This document shows, one piece after another, positions 1-8,689 of a stretch of DNA of 20,482 bases (the first letter of the stretch is position 1; each line of letters starts with the position of its first letter). The notes under the pieces are model-generated. The model saw only the letters and a list, made by a program, of their open reading frames with translations, was not told where the DNA came from and did no database searches. The position numbers and the translations under genes are program-made. The stretch lies in the NCBI GenBank assembly GCA_002633005.1, contig NMRA01000025.1, positions 1,715,166 to 1,735,647 on the forward strand, given 5' to 3'. This DNA is from Phoronis australis. Its lineage: Eukaryota > Phoronida > Phoronidae.

Positions 1-1
1 A

Positions 2-36
2 GTGTGTGTGTGTGTGTGAGTGTGTGTGTGTGTTTG
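2..36. repeat. TG microsatellite, cut by the window edge
   Basis: Alternating GT runs are interrupted once by GA near position 19 and end in TGTTTG. It directly abuts the left arm of the inverted repeat that starts at 39. The true left end is outside the window. Confidence 0.9.
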
Positions 37-38
37 TC

Positions 39-399
39 TTTCATTGAAAAGTAAGCCGTTCTTGGCCTTAGATAGCTTGTTAAACTAACTTTCGTATTGT
101 CTACATAGATGTCTTTCTTCAGATGGCAGTTGAAATAGTAGATCGCCGAGTGTAAGTGGCATCACGAACACAAATATATGAGTATATATAAAATGAAACA
201 CAGTACAAAACATTTCATAATAAAACAGTTGCTGTACTTTGACTAGACTTCAGTCATCCAAGGCAAATAAATTTAAAATCATAAACCCTATTGTGTATGA
301 TACATGAAACAAGAACAATGAAGAACGACATTTATGTAGACAATACGAGTTTGTTGAACAAGCTATCTAAGGCCAAGAACAGTTTACTTTTCAATGAAA
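39..399. repeat. Imperfect inverted repeat with arms of about 82 nt (39-121 and 319-399)
   Basis: The sequence at 39-121 (TTTCATTGAAAAGTAA...) reappears in reverse complement at 319-399 (...TTACTTTTCAATGAAA), with long shared blocks such as TTCTTGGCCTTAGATAGCTT and CGTATTGTCTACAT. The arms are separated by about 197 nt of AT-rich sequence. No clear target duplication flanks it, so it may be a foldback/MITE-type element or a local inverted duplication. A transcript would form a long hairpin. Confidence 0.88.
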
Positions 400-782
400 C
401 ATGTATAAAAGAAAGTCTGCTACCCAAATACACAGATATATACATATATATAAGTTTGACTAATATTGGCTGCATCTTTCGTACATTTTTCAACTACATT
501 GAATTAGGTAGACCTCATTTCCTACCTGAACAACAATTGCCATAAACAGCTGATTAGGCTTCATTTTGGACTATAAAAACTCATGGTCAAAATTGCCACC
601 AAAGTCTGGCTGACATGAAGAAACTGGTTGTGTAACCTAACTGTTCATTCTGTGACCGAAGTGCAATACAAACTGACAAAGGTGACTGGAATATTGGGAA
701 AACACTCATATTGTGTTTTCACTCTCCAAAGTTTCCTGTTTCATTTCAACCCATTGACATAACATAATTTTTTCAATGCCCA
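400..782. other. AT-rich non-coding stretch
   Basis: I see no exon signals or repeats between the inverted repeat and the 28-bp repeat. A short frame across 291-545 overlaps the inverted arm and is not protein-like. Probably an intron of the METAP2-like gene. Confidence 0.5.
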
Positions 783-896
783 GAATAAGAGAAATGATGT
801 AGTCCCAGTATAATAAAAGAAATGAACATAGTCCCAGTATAATAAGAGAAATGACGTAGTCCCACTAGAATAAGAGAGAGCATGTAGCCCACTATA
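783..896. repeat. 28/29-bp degenerate tandem repeat, four copies
   Basis: Four copies of a unit like AATAAGAGAAATGATGTAGT followed by CCCAGTAT begin at 784, 812, 841 and 869. The second has an AACATAG variant, the third GACGTAG and the fourth is most diverged. The repeat lies in the presumed second intron of the METAP2-like gene. No coding potential is evident. Confidence 0.85.
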
Positions 897-1168
897 ACGT
901 ATATCTCTAGGTCTTTCATTATCTCAGGAAATTTTTCACCACTTTTCAAAGGACCCCTGCATTTTTCTAGTTTTCATTATTTATTTCATTTTCCAGATAA
1001 ACAATGGGTGGATACATGACTACATGGTACTGCAGCTGCAGCGGTACCGGCAGACCACCAGTGCTGGAGAGTACAAGGCGTGAACATTCAGGGCTTCCAG
1101 TATCCTGTATAAACCCATGCCTCACCATCTTTTCTGCAACCAAAAAGACGTAGTCTACCTGGACATAC
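897..1168. other. Presumed second intron of the METAP2-like gene, proximal part
   Basis: Begins on the minus strand with GTATGT at 1168. It contains a near-palindrome around GCAGCTGC (1026-1048) between GGTAC and GGTACC. No third exon with a lysine tract is visible. Confidence 0.4.
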
Positions 1169-1264
1169 CTTCACCATTCAGCTCCTCCTGTTGGCCATCA
1201 TCAACAGTAGCTTTCTCAATATCTTGGCACAGCTCTGCCACACCATTAGTCTCTACTTCTTCAG
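1169..1264 (-). CDS. METAP2: Second coding exon of the METAP2-like gene (acidic linker)
   Basis: A 96-nt exon is bounded by a strong acceptor (CTTTGTTTTTGTAG|C) and a strong donor (GAAG|GTATGT). It encodes 31 whole codons plus split codons at both ends (phase 1 in, phase 1 out), so joining it to the exon ending at 2990 rebuilds an Ala codon and keeps the frame. The peptide is acidic, with a core VAELCQDIEKATVDDG that aligns well with the VDEV-ARQLERSALED region located between the two lysine blocks of human METAP2. The next exon, expected to carry the second lysine block and then the aminopeptidase domain, is not seen in positions 1-1168 and should lie beyond the left edge. Splice signals make this a confident exon; the gene identity is less sure. 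Confidence 0.6.
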
Positions 1265-1432
1265 CTACAAAAACAAAGGTGTAGAGGGTCAATGAAGCAA
1301 CTTGGACATAATACCCAGCAAATGCTAACAAAAACAAAGGTGTAGAGGGTCAATGAAGCAACTTAGACATAATACCCAGTAAATGCTAACAAAAACAAAG
1401 GTGTAGAGGGTCAATGAAGCAACTTAGACAAA
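1264..1432. repeat. 61-bp tandem repeat, about 2.8 copies, spanning a 3' splice site
   Basis: The motif AAAAACAAAGGTGTAGAGGG recurs with an exact 61-base offset (its GG at 1278, 1339 and 1400). The leftmost copy contains the polypyrimidine tract and acceptor AG of the acidic METAP2-like exon. The other two copies carry TTTGTTTTTGTTAG on the minus strand, so each is a decoy acceptor. The last copy is cut short after ACTTAGACA. Confidence 0.93.
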
Positions 1433-1503
1433 AACAAGGTAATAGTAGATTTAACTGAAAATATGTTGTTTTGTTTTCTTTTCTCCACGGTTAAAGTGTC
1501 AGC

Positions 1504-2273
1504 GTTCTCCATTATCAGTTTTATGACTTGTTGGAGTGATGAGTTTGAATTTTGTCACGTTCTCCATTATCAGTTTTATGACTTGTTGGAGTGATGAGTT
1601 TGAATTTTGTCACGTTCTCCATTATCAGTTTTATGACTTGTTGGAGTGATGAGTTTGAATTTTGTCACGTTCTCCATTATCAGTTTTATGACTTGTTGGA
1701 GTGATGAGTTTGAATTTTGTCGCGTTCTCCATTATCAGTTTTATGACTTGTTGGAGTGATGAGTTTGAATTTTGTCACGTTCTCCATTATCAGTTTTATG
1801 ACTTGTTGGAGTGATGAGTTTGAATTTTGTCACGTTCTCCATTATCAGTTTTATGACTTGTTGGAGTGATGAGTTTGAATTTTGTCACGTTCTCCATTAT
1901 CAGTTTTATGACTTGTTGGAGTGATGAGTTTGAATTTTGTCACGTTCTCCATTATCAGTTTTATGACTTGTTGGAGTGATGAGTTTGAATTTTGTCACGT
2001 TCTCCATTATCAGTTTTATGACTTGTTGGAGTGATGAGTTTGAATTTTGTCACGTTCTCCATTATCAGTTTTATGACTTGTTGGAGTGATGAGTTTGAAT
2101 TTTGTCACGTTCTCCATTATCAGTTTTATGACTTTTTGGAGTGATGAGTTTGAATTTTGTCACGTTCTCCATTATCAGTTTTATGACATGTTGGAGTGAT
2201 GAGTTTGAATTTTGTCACGTTCTCCATTATCAGTTTTATGACTTATTAGAGTGATGAGTCTGAATTTTGACGT
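1504..2273. repeat. 55-bp minisatellite, 14 tandem copies
   Basis: Units beginning GTTCTCCATTATCAGTTTTA start at 1504, 1559, 1614 and every 55 bases up to 2219. Inner copies are nearly identical. Changes are concentrated at the right edge: a T in unit 12 (2109), an A in unit 13 (2164) and several in unit 14 (2219), which diverges after 2270. The period is not a multiple of three, so the array cannot encode one repeating peptide. It lies in the presumed first intron of the METAP2-like gene. There are no unique spacers, so this is not CRISPR. Confidence 0.97.
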
Positions 2274-2289
2274 GACAAGTGTGACTGAC

Positions 2290-2750
2290 CTACGTTGAGT
2301 TTGGAAATTGTAGGAGATGAATATTTTTTCCACGAAATCAACATCTTGGACGTTTGACACCATTTCAGTGTACTGTGTCCAAGCATTAACAAACAAACCT
2401 TCAATAACGGCCATGGACTTTCTAACATGTTCACTTATTTTGTTATTCCTGTCACGTTTGAATTTTCCGTTTTCGTTAACACACAATCGCCCAAGACTCA
2501 TGAGAATCCTCCTGCCCATGTCGTCATGCCATGTGATAAATAGGAAGTAACCAGTCTGGTTACATAGTGGCTGCCATTGTGTCTGCAAAACAGCAACAGT
2601 TTTGGGTACTGGCAAAATACAGAGGCTCTGTATCTGCTTTTTTGGATACTTCAAACTTGAACCTTCAAGACGTCGTGAGACATTCACCATAATGCCATTA
2701 TGGCATAATGGCATTACAATACAAGAGAAACACGTGAACGAAACAGCACC
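2290..2750 (-). CDS. Unidentified open frame, possible exon of unknown gene or pseudogene
   Basis: An uninterrupted minus-strand frame runs from 2768 down into the 55-bp repeats. The segment encoding about 150 residues before the repeats has globular-protein composition, for example GYFLFITWHDDMGRRILMSL near the middle and SMAVIEGLFVNAWTQYTEMV further on. A good donor (CGTAG|GTCAGT, intron from 2289) lies just before the minisatellite begins, and a possible acceptor (TTACGCCAG|G) lies at 2751. An exon with these ends would enter in phase 0 and leave in phase 2, which does not fit between the two METAP2-like exons (both phase 1). It may be an alternative exon, a nested gene piece or a gene relic. 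I do not recognise the family. The frame could be chance, although its length and composition argue mildly against that. Confidence 0.35.
2690..2716. repeat. Perfect 13-bp inverted repeat with one-base centre
   Basis: TAATGCCATTATG at 2690-2702 is followed by G and then its exact reverse complement CATAATGGCATTA at 2704-2716. It is also internally repetitive (CCATTATGG/CCATAATGG). It overlaps the upstream part of the unidentified open frame and would form a cruciform or hairpin. Confidence 0.9.
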
Positions 2751-2989
2751 CTGGCGTAAGTTTGATAACTAGTAAATTTATCTGGAACTGGCACACTGGC
2801 TGTAGTGTATGTGAACAGGGTTTAAAACCGAGAGGGTGGTGTTTGGTAGAACGCATAGTCATCTTCAAGTGAAGGTATCAAGAGACAACGAGTGTATCGA
2901 CCGCACTCCGCAGTGGCGCAGTGCCTTCTGAGTGAAGTTCTGTTCAGTCAATTCAACCGGAAAATGGAAGAACGACCACGGATTACTAC

Positions 2990-3140
2990 CAGCTTTTTTC
3001 TTCTTTTTCTTTTTCTTTTTCTTTTTAGAATTATCATTCACATCTTCTCCGTTATCCTCAGGCTGTTTATCATTAGCTATTTTAGCGTTGACGGTTTCTT
3101 CTTTCTCGTCCAAGATGGGCGAAGGACTGGTGGCCTCCAT
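2990..3140 (-). CDS. METAP2: First coding exon of a methionine aminopeptidase 2-like gene (partial)
   Basis: METAP2 removes initiator methionine from nascent proteins in the cytosol; its non-catalytic N-terminus alternates polylysine and acidic blocks and contacts the ribosome/eIF2. Here a 50-codon frame starts MEATSPSPILDEKEETVN, is rich in Asp/Glu/Asn and ends in 11 consecutive lysines (residues 39-49) plus Ala. The start context is excellent (AAAATGG). A longer in-frame ATG at 3233 has poor context (T at -3, C at +4) and would add a non-acidic extension, so I prefer 3140. The exon can end at G|GTAGTA (intron from 2989), a weak donor, leaving one base of a split codon. That phase matches the acidic exon at 1169-1264. 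Only the N-terminal region is visible, so the family call rests on composition and arrangement; other proteins with Lys tracts (for example N-myristoyltransferase) remain possible. Confidence 0.55.
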
Positions 3141-3254
3141 TTTGATTTCCAATGCTTGCCGCGGTGTCGCTGATCGTAGACGACATCTACAGGGATTTCT
3201 GAAATGTAGCGGTACCTGAGTGATGGAGAGCATTTACTGCATTTTTCTCACTGG

Positions 3255-3500
3255 GGCCACTAACTGAGCTCAGCCGCTGAGCTTGGCCCGTCGGCTAAGC
3301 GGACAGGCTATAACAGCCGACCTGGACTACCCGGCCCAATTCTCGTGAGACGTCTTCTTTTTTAAATTTGGGTTCAGATACCACCTCAGTGCACTGACTT
3401 TTTCATGCTCATCGCCAGAGAATCAGTAAAAATCAACACTAAAGAACCCGCGTGCCCGGCCCCGCGGCTCTTGGGCGCTACCGGCCGGAAAATTAAACTC
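3255..3500 (+). mobile_element. GC-rich block, possible tRNA-derived SINE
   Basis: This stretch is clearly richer in GC than its surroundings. It contains an A-box-like string (TCGGCTAAGCGG near 3290) and a B-box-like string (GGGTTCAGATACC near 3369), in the order expected of an RNA polymerase III promoter but about 75 nt apart. It ends in GC-rich sequence (GGGCGCTACCGGCCGG) followed by AAAATTAAAC. No target duplication or tail repeat was found. Because it lies just upstream of the METAP2-like first exon, it could equally be a CpG-rich promoter. Confidence 0.3.
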
Positions 3501-3723
3501 TGCCTGCCTCATTTGTGTCACAAGTATTTATGCTGTTGAGTATATATGTCAGTCTTTCAACGTATAAATAGAACTGTAATAATTTCTTACTCGTTTATTG
3601 CAGTGCTTGTATTTGTACACTAGACCCCTCTACGATTGTCGTCCAGTCGACGTTCCCTAAGACTCTGGCCATAGCATAGAATAAGAAACACAGTTGTTTT
3701 TAGATGTGAATATTTTTCTAATA

Positions 3724-3880
3724 GAGATAGTATCAAGAGATAGTATCAAGAGATAGTATCAAGAGATAGTATCAAGAGATAGTATCAAGAGATAGTATCA
3801 AGAGATAGTATCAAGAGATAGTATCAAGAGATAGTATCAAGAGATAGTATCAAGAGATAGTATCAAGAGATAGTATCAAC
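3724..3880. repeat. 13-bp tandem repeat, about 12 copies
   Basis: GATAGTATCAAGA repeats with no interruption from 3726, every 13 bases, and the twelfth copy ends GATAGTATCAAC at 3880. The copies are essentially identical, implying a recently expanded, probably polymorphic array. It lies in AT-rich non-coding sequence. Confidence 0.97.
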
Positions 3881-4331
3881 TTTCTTAGAAAAGTTTTAAT
3901 TACTGAATAGCCTTTCTGTGATTTCGTTTTTATGTGTGTTTGTCTGTGTTTTTTGCAACTAGATCGTATTGTGTTGATTTTCTTTTGTAATTTTGATGTC
4001 TGTAAGTCATCATCCTATTTATGTTTATTGTTATTATAATTGTTAATCTGCCTGCATATAAAGTTATCGATCACTTTTTGTTCAATTTCTTAAGATTAAA
4101 TAAACAGTTATCTAGTATCATTTACTAGTAGTCGCCGCGGCATTGGCCAGTCAGGTTGCAATAAACTGTGAGCCTTTTTGCCGAGTCACTGGTGGTTTTG
4201 ATATTCTTGTTGGTCAGCGGAAATAGAATTCTGTCACACTGAACCTGGCAGAAGTACCCTAGAACAAAACTTCCATTACTTCAGGGAATCGAAAATGTCA
4301 GCTTGTACTGGCGAGACAGATACAATTATTG

Positions 4332-4495
4332 CAGAGGCGGATCCAGGATTTTGAGTTGGGGGGGGGGGCAGAGCAGAGTTAGCCAGGATTTTGCCTGTCA
4401 GACACTCGCACTTCCGAACTGCCGGATGGCGATCTGCCGAGACAATTTTAGGGGGGGGGGCATGGCCCGCTTTCCCCCCTCTAAATCCGCCACTG
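4332..4495. mobile_element. Non-autonomous hAT-like element A (164 bp)
   Basis: The ends are CAGAGGCGGATCCAGGA and, in reverse complement, CAGTGGCGGATTTAGAG. This is the CAG...CTG form typical of hAT transposons. Flanking pentamers are TATTG (4327-4331) and TATTA (4496-4500), a 4/5 match consistent with a decayed 5-bp target duplication. The interior has long G and C runs and no transposase. The same termini occur at 8456-8689. Confidence 0.75.
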
Positions 4496-4877
4496 TATTA
4501 GAATTGTTTTGGTAATAACGCCCACGGTTATCACACGAAAGTTCATTGCATGCAAAAACACTGATTTCACATCAAAACACATACACTTTGGACATAGCTT
4601 CAGTAGTGATTCATACATATTTTTACGTTCCGTATACGTCAGAGGATGTTCTGCCGTATAACACTTTCGATAAGGTCATGGTGCTCACCCGAAAATGAGG
4701 CTACAAAAGGCGGGCTTATATTTTAATTGTGAGAGGTTCTGTAGCCTTCTATTTATTTAATGAGGTAGGATCCGACATCGCCATATTGCTTTAGAGGGGA
4801 CCACAGTCGTGGGAATAAATGTTTCTGGGTAAAAAGTAAAAACATTGTTTTGTTTTTCGCAAACATTTTTAAGTCTG

Positions 4878-4971
4878 GTCAGCACGCCACTTGTGGCCAC
4901 ACAACGTGACCAAATGAATAAGTCTGAACAGATTTCTGCCCAGGTGATGTGGCCGCAGGTGGCGTGCTGAC
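4878..4971. repeat. Hairpin with 24-nt arms (22/24 paired)
   Basis: GTCAGCACGCCACTTGTGGC begins the left arm (4878-4901); the right arm (4948-4971) is its reverse complement except at two sites, where one strand's RNA could form G-U pairs. The loop is 46 nt. The arms are GC-rich in an AT-rich surrounding. A small MITE or a pre-miRNA-like foldback are both possible; no target duplication is clear. Confidence 0.85.
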
Positions 4972-5078
4972 ATATTTATGTAGTGTCCACGCCGGTTTAA
5001 TCATAGACTATAGACGAGTATCTATGGTTTAATAATTACATACTTATACAATGCTCGTGTTGTTATTCCATAAAATTT

Positions 5079-5127
5079 TATTCGTTTCAGAATTTTCTAA
5101 AGGCTTTAGAGTATTCTGAAACGAATA
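5079..5127. repeat. Nested palindrome / stem-loop, 49 nt
   Basis: Outer arms of 15 nt are perfect (TATTCGTTTCAGAAT at 5079-5093, complement at 5113-5127). Inner arms TCTAAA/TTTAGA (5096-5101, 5105-5110) are also perfect, with TT opposite GT between them and a GGC loop. The whole forms an almost unbroken 23-bp hairpin. Confidence 0.93.
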
Positions 5128-5212
5128 TTTTTAAAAATTATTTTAAGCATTCATGAAAACAACGATGAGGGAAAGGACTCCGCCATTTTTGCGGTGACGA
5201 CAGGTATGGGGC

Positions 5213-5453
5213 GGTTCCAACAAAAAACTGACTTAGTTAAGACAAATCTTAAATTTTAGTAAATTTTAAAATAAAAGTTAAACTTGTCTCAAAACCAATT
5301 CAAGAAAGAGATTTTAAGTTTGATTAAGTGTTTGGCATAAGTTTTGTCTTAACTTGACTAACTTACCGAATGTGGAAGTTTCAAAGTTTGGAATTTAAAA
5401 CAAATCTTAAAAACTTAAGTCAAAAATGAACTTAACTTAGTTTCTTGGAACAG
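5213..5453. mobile_element. AT-rich foldback / MITE-like element
   Basis: The left end (GGTTCCAACAAAAAACTGAC, then TTAGTTAAG) and the reverse complement of the right end (CTGTTCCAAGAAACTAAGTT, then AAG) match with small gaps. Further in, GTTAAGACAAATCTT and its partner AAGTTTTGTCTTAAC (5340-5354) pair as well, so the unit folds back on itself. The flanks (CAGGTATG before, CAGGTCTATG after) might be a decayed target duplication. No coding capacity. Confidence 0.6.
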
Positions 5454-6479
5454 GTCTATGATCTGTAAAATCGGTAACCATTACTGGGACATGAGTTTAA
5501 ATTTAAGTCACTCGCGGTACGGGCGGGTAAGACTTCATTGCCGATGGCACCCAGAGGAGGTCTAAATGACGTTGCATTGGTGAGCCAGGTATTAGTTGTA
5601 TCAGTATAGAACATGCCCTGTGGAACTTTCTAGACTATTCTGGGTCCACTGTTTCAGGACAACCCAGAAGACATCACGCACACTTCTAGTTTATGCGCAC
5701 TTTGTCTGGAATGCTTAGCTTCTTTGGGACTCCTTTGTTATTGAAAATATAACGTTTCATTGTTGGCATCTGGCGTCTACGGATTCAGCCACACAACATT
5801 TTTGGTGATAGACCGTGGTGTGCCCCAAACACAAATCAAGACCTATAAAACCGTCACTTTGGACTTTCGCGTATATGTTTTTCGCCCACGTCACGACACA
5901 AAAAATACTGTTTGCTACCGTCGTACGTTTCACACAAACTTTACCCCCAGAATCTATAACAAACATTTTTAAATCAACTAGCCTGTGCAAGTTCTAGCCG
6001 TAACTTTTCATGGTGTGTTCTGGGTAAATATAAAATAGTCTAATCATGTTTAGTGCAAACATAACCGCTTCCAAAGTGCAACGTTTCGTTAGTTTTTATC
6101 TGTTTAATTGAAAGTCCAGTCGTCGATAAAGTCTCAGATTATTTCCTCGGAATTCATGTTTGAACTTCCACTAAAGGAGTCATGACCCCCTCGGAGTGCC
6201 GGCATGATTGTATACATTTAGTTCAATGGACTTGGTAGCCTTCGACACATGTTTGCCTGTAATCGCAAATTAAATCCCGTGACATCACGGTGAATCTTTA
6301 TATTAGCTGCTTACAGATAACACCAGAGGATGGGTAACTGTCATGTGATTACTTAAATATTGTGACAATTTCAGAATTTTCAGCTATGGTTTAATGTTTC
6401 ACAAATTTGCACTGGGCGTGCATCAGTGACCGAAGTCAAAACGTGTGACGTGTCCGTAATATACGTCTCTTGCGTCCCT
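5454..6479. other. Non-coding, no recognisable gene
   Basis: Frames open on both strands at 5757-5990 mirror one another and have no family resemblance or splice context. No repeats beyond chance were seen. Confidence 0.45.
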
Positions 6480-6635
6480 GACCCTGCGATGAAGGCGGAG
6501 TTGGGCGGGCAAGCCCCCCACCACCCGCAATTGACACGATCAAAGAAAAATCCGTGCCGTTTTCAGGGCTTGTGGCGTAGCCATTTTATTTTGAACTGTG
6601 GTTGGCCCCCTTACGACATCCTGCGTCCGCCAATG
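6480..6635 (-). mobile_element. Possible hAT-type terminal remnant
   Basis: Read on the minus strand, the block starts CATTGGCGGACGCAGGATGT at 6635, continues into a G-rich run, then TGGCTACGCCACAAGCCC and a second G-rich run. This resembles a CAGTGGCGGA-type hAT terminus with its first bases eroded. The other terminus was not found, so this is a fragment at best. Confidence 0.3.
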
Positions 6636-8455
6636 TGTAAATACATATACATTAACGTGCACAGAACACCAAATATTTCGCATGTATAGGCTTATGATCT
6701 ATTTGCAGTATAATTACATGATAATTTGTCTCTTACGGCACTAACTGTGGGTTATATCTTCTTGTTATCTCACATGACCAAGTGATAAGTTTAAAAACAC
6801 TCCGACGATAAATTATTTTCCTTTATTAACAAGCAATCTCTGGCTGCTAAAATGTTTTGTTGAGTTGGACACAGCATCTGTATAGTGTGTCATATAAACG
6901 TAAACAGTTGACAACGGACAACGCAAAAACAGTCGCACTGTGTTAGTTATTTGGGCTCAACTTGCCTGAATTTGTTTATCCACGGCGCGGGGGATTGGCA
7001 ATAGTCGGTTAACGCATTTTCACTTCAGTTACTGTCTGGCTCGCTCACTCTATGTGTCCCTTTAACAATGGCATTTCGTCCACACTACGAAGTAAATAAC
7101 ACACATTTGATAATTCAGGAGCTAAAGGTAACAGTCTCTAGCTCGAACTAATTTGTTAATTCGTAGTTTAACTCCGTGTCGTAATTTTGAGATGTTTATT
7201 TATGCCAGGGTGACTAAATCATATATTACAAGTTTGCCAGATTGTAGTAGGACCTTCCACGGTGTTTTATTACCCGTGAGCATTTCGTTCAATGTGACTT
7301 GTAGGTGGCCGTTTAGTAAAGATCGTATGTGTAGTAGAGGCTAAGACGATCGAAGTAACTTTACCGTACCCGCCGCAGCGCTGCGCTTTTTCAGAAGAGT
7401 GAAACATTACAACTGACGTAGAGTTCGTTCATCATCTGAGTGGAAACTAGACGAAGTTACGACCATCACAGCCTACACCGTGTACGGCGCTTCGTCTCGG
7501 TGAAACGTAACCCAGGACTGATCTGAAAGATTTCTGTTGTCAAGTCCATGCCAGTCTGATTTTACATTACCCCAAACCCGTGTTTACGATAATTTCTTTG
7601 ACCAAGTTATGTTTAAACATAGAGTTTTGCCTGTTCCCAATTGGAACACGGATGAGTTTTTTCCATTCTAAGTTAGCCACATTTTTAGTCTGCATACTTG
7701 TGAGTATTGTTAGATTTACTGCTGAAAATTTGAAGCCGTGTAGGGGGTACCTGCGTCGTGCAACAGTAGAACTTGTTGGTCAACCCTCTATTTTGCATAT
7801 TTAACATCTGAATATATCGACGAAACATTCTCTCATGTTGTAAACTTGACGGTAAACAAAAGGTGTCATTGGGTGTTGTCATCTTTATCTTTGAAAAATA
7901 AATATGGTCGTCAAATAATGATATCTTTTCACTCTATAAATCATATCGCTCTAAGATTCCAACGGAATATTTCATTCGTTCAAAGTGATCATGATTTTGT
8001 GAAATTGTTACACAATCTGTGAAACTTTCGTGCACTGGCATGATATTACGTAAACTGACCTTTGGCTGTGGTATCATGGCGTTCAATTTACACAAGGCGA
8101 TAGTAAGTATCCCCAAAGTGCCTCGGACCTGCTAAGACATGTGTTACATTATAAGTGTGCTCATCAGCCAGACGACTTTTTCTTGTCTAAACAAAAGATG
8201 ACACATTTTGTCAGATATGGGACAGTTCTCGAAAAGGCCACGTTGACGCAATCATCAAACTTGATTTCCGTGTTTCAGAAGCGCTGACGGGCAGAAACGA
8301 ACAAAAGATGGAGTTACAATGCAAAAATTGAGAACAAAATTACAATACAGGAGCAAAAAGAGAGAGCCAGATAAAACCATTCATCTGCCAGTCACTGCGC
8401 GGTATGCGCGAGTGCACTGAAAGTGTCGCCACTATTGTATGATCATGGACGATTG
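6636..8455. other. Gene-free AT-rich stretch
   Basis: Only short, unrelated frames occur. A CAGCGCTG palindrome near 7377 is the only structure noted. Nothing supportable as a gene. Confidence 0.45.
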
Positions 8456-8689
8456 CAGTGGCAGATCTACGTTTTCAATACGGGGGTGGGGGGTTAGGAT
8501 TCGAGCAAATCCGAGGCGCGTAGCGTAGAGCGGAAGGAAGGTCGGGAAGGTGTTCCCCCCCGAGTAAGATTTTTTGTGGTATTTAGTAGCTGATTTCGTT
8601 TTTTTGACGAATTTTTTTCATTTTTTATTTTTGATCCTTTCCCGAGGGGAGGGTTTGAACCCCCTGAACCCCCTCTAGATCCGCCTCTG
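8456..8689. mobile_element. Non-autonomous hAT-like element B (234 bp)
   Basis: The termini CAGTGGCAGATCTACG and (reverse complement) CAGAGGCGGATCTAGAGG match those of the element at 4332-4495. A perfect 5-bp duplication GATTG lies directly outside both ends (8451-8455 and 8690-8694). The interior has G-rich and T-rich runs and no open frame. Five-base duplications have been described for one hAT subgroup; most hAT elements make eight. Confidence 0.82.

Noticed and set aside
1504-2273. CRISPR array
   Set aside because: The 55-bp units abut directly with no unique spacers, and the context is eukaryotic.
2892-3219. Plus-strand frames with poly-Phe/Leu
   Set aside because: They are the complement of the polylysine exon and lack a sensible protein.
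2865-3233. Longer start of the METAP2-like protein at 3233
   Set aside because: The upstream ATG has poor context and the extension lacks the expected acidic character; a possible 3' splice site (TTTCAG) lies within it.
3286-3385. A genuine tRNA gene
   Set aside because: A- and B-box-like strings are present, but no cloverleaf with acceptor and anticodon stems can be drawn.
5757-5997. Overlapping frames on both strands
   Set aside because: No family resemblance, no splice signals, and mutual overlap suggests chance.
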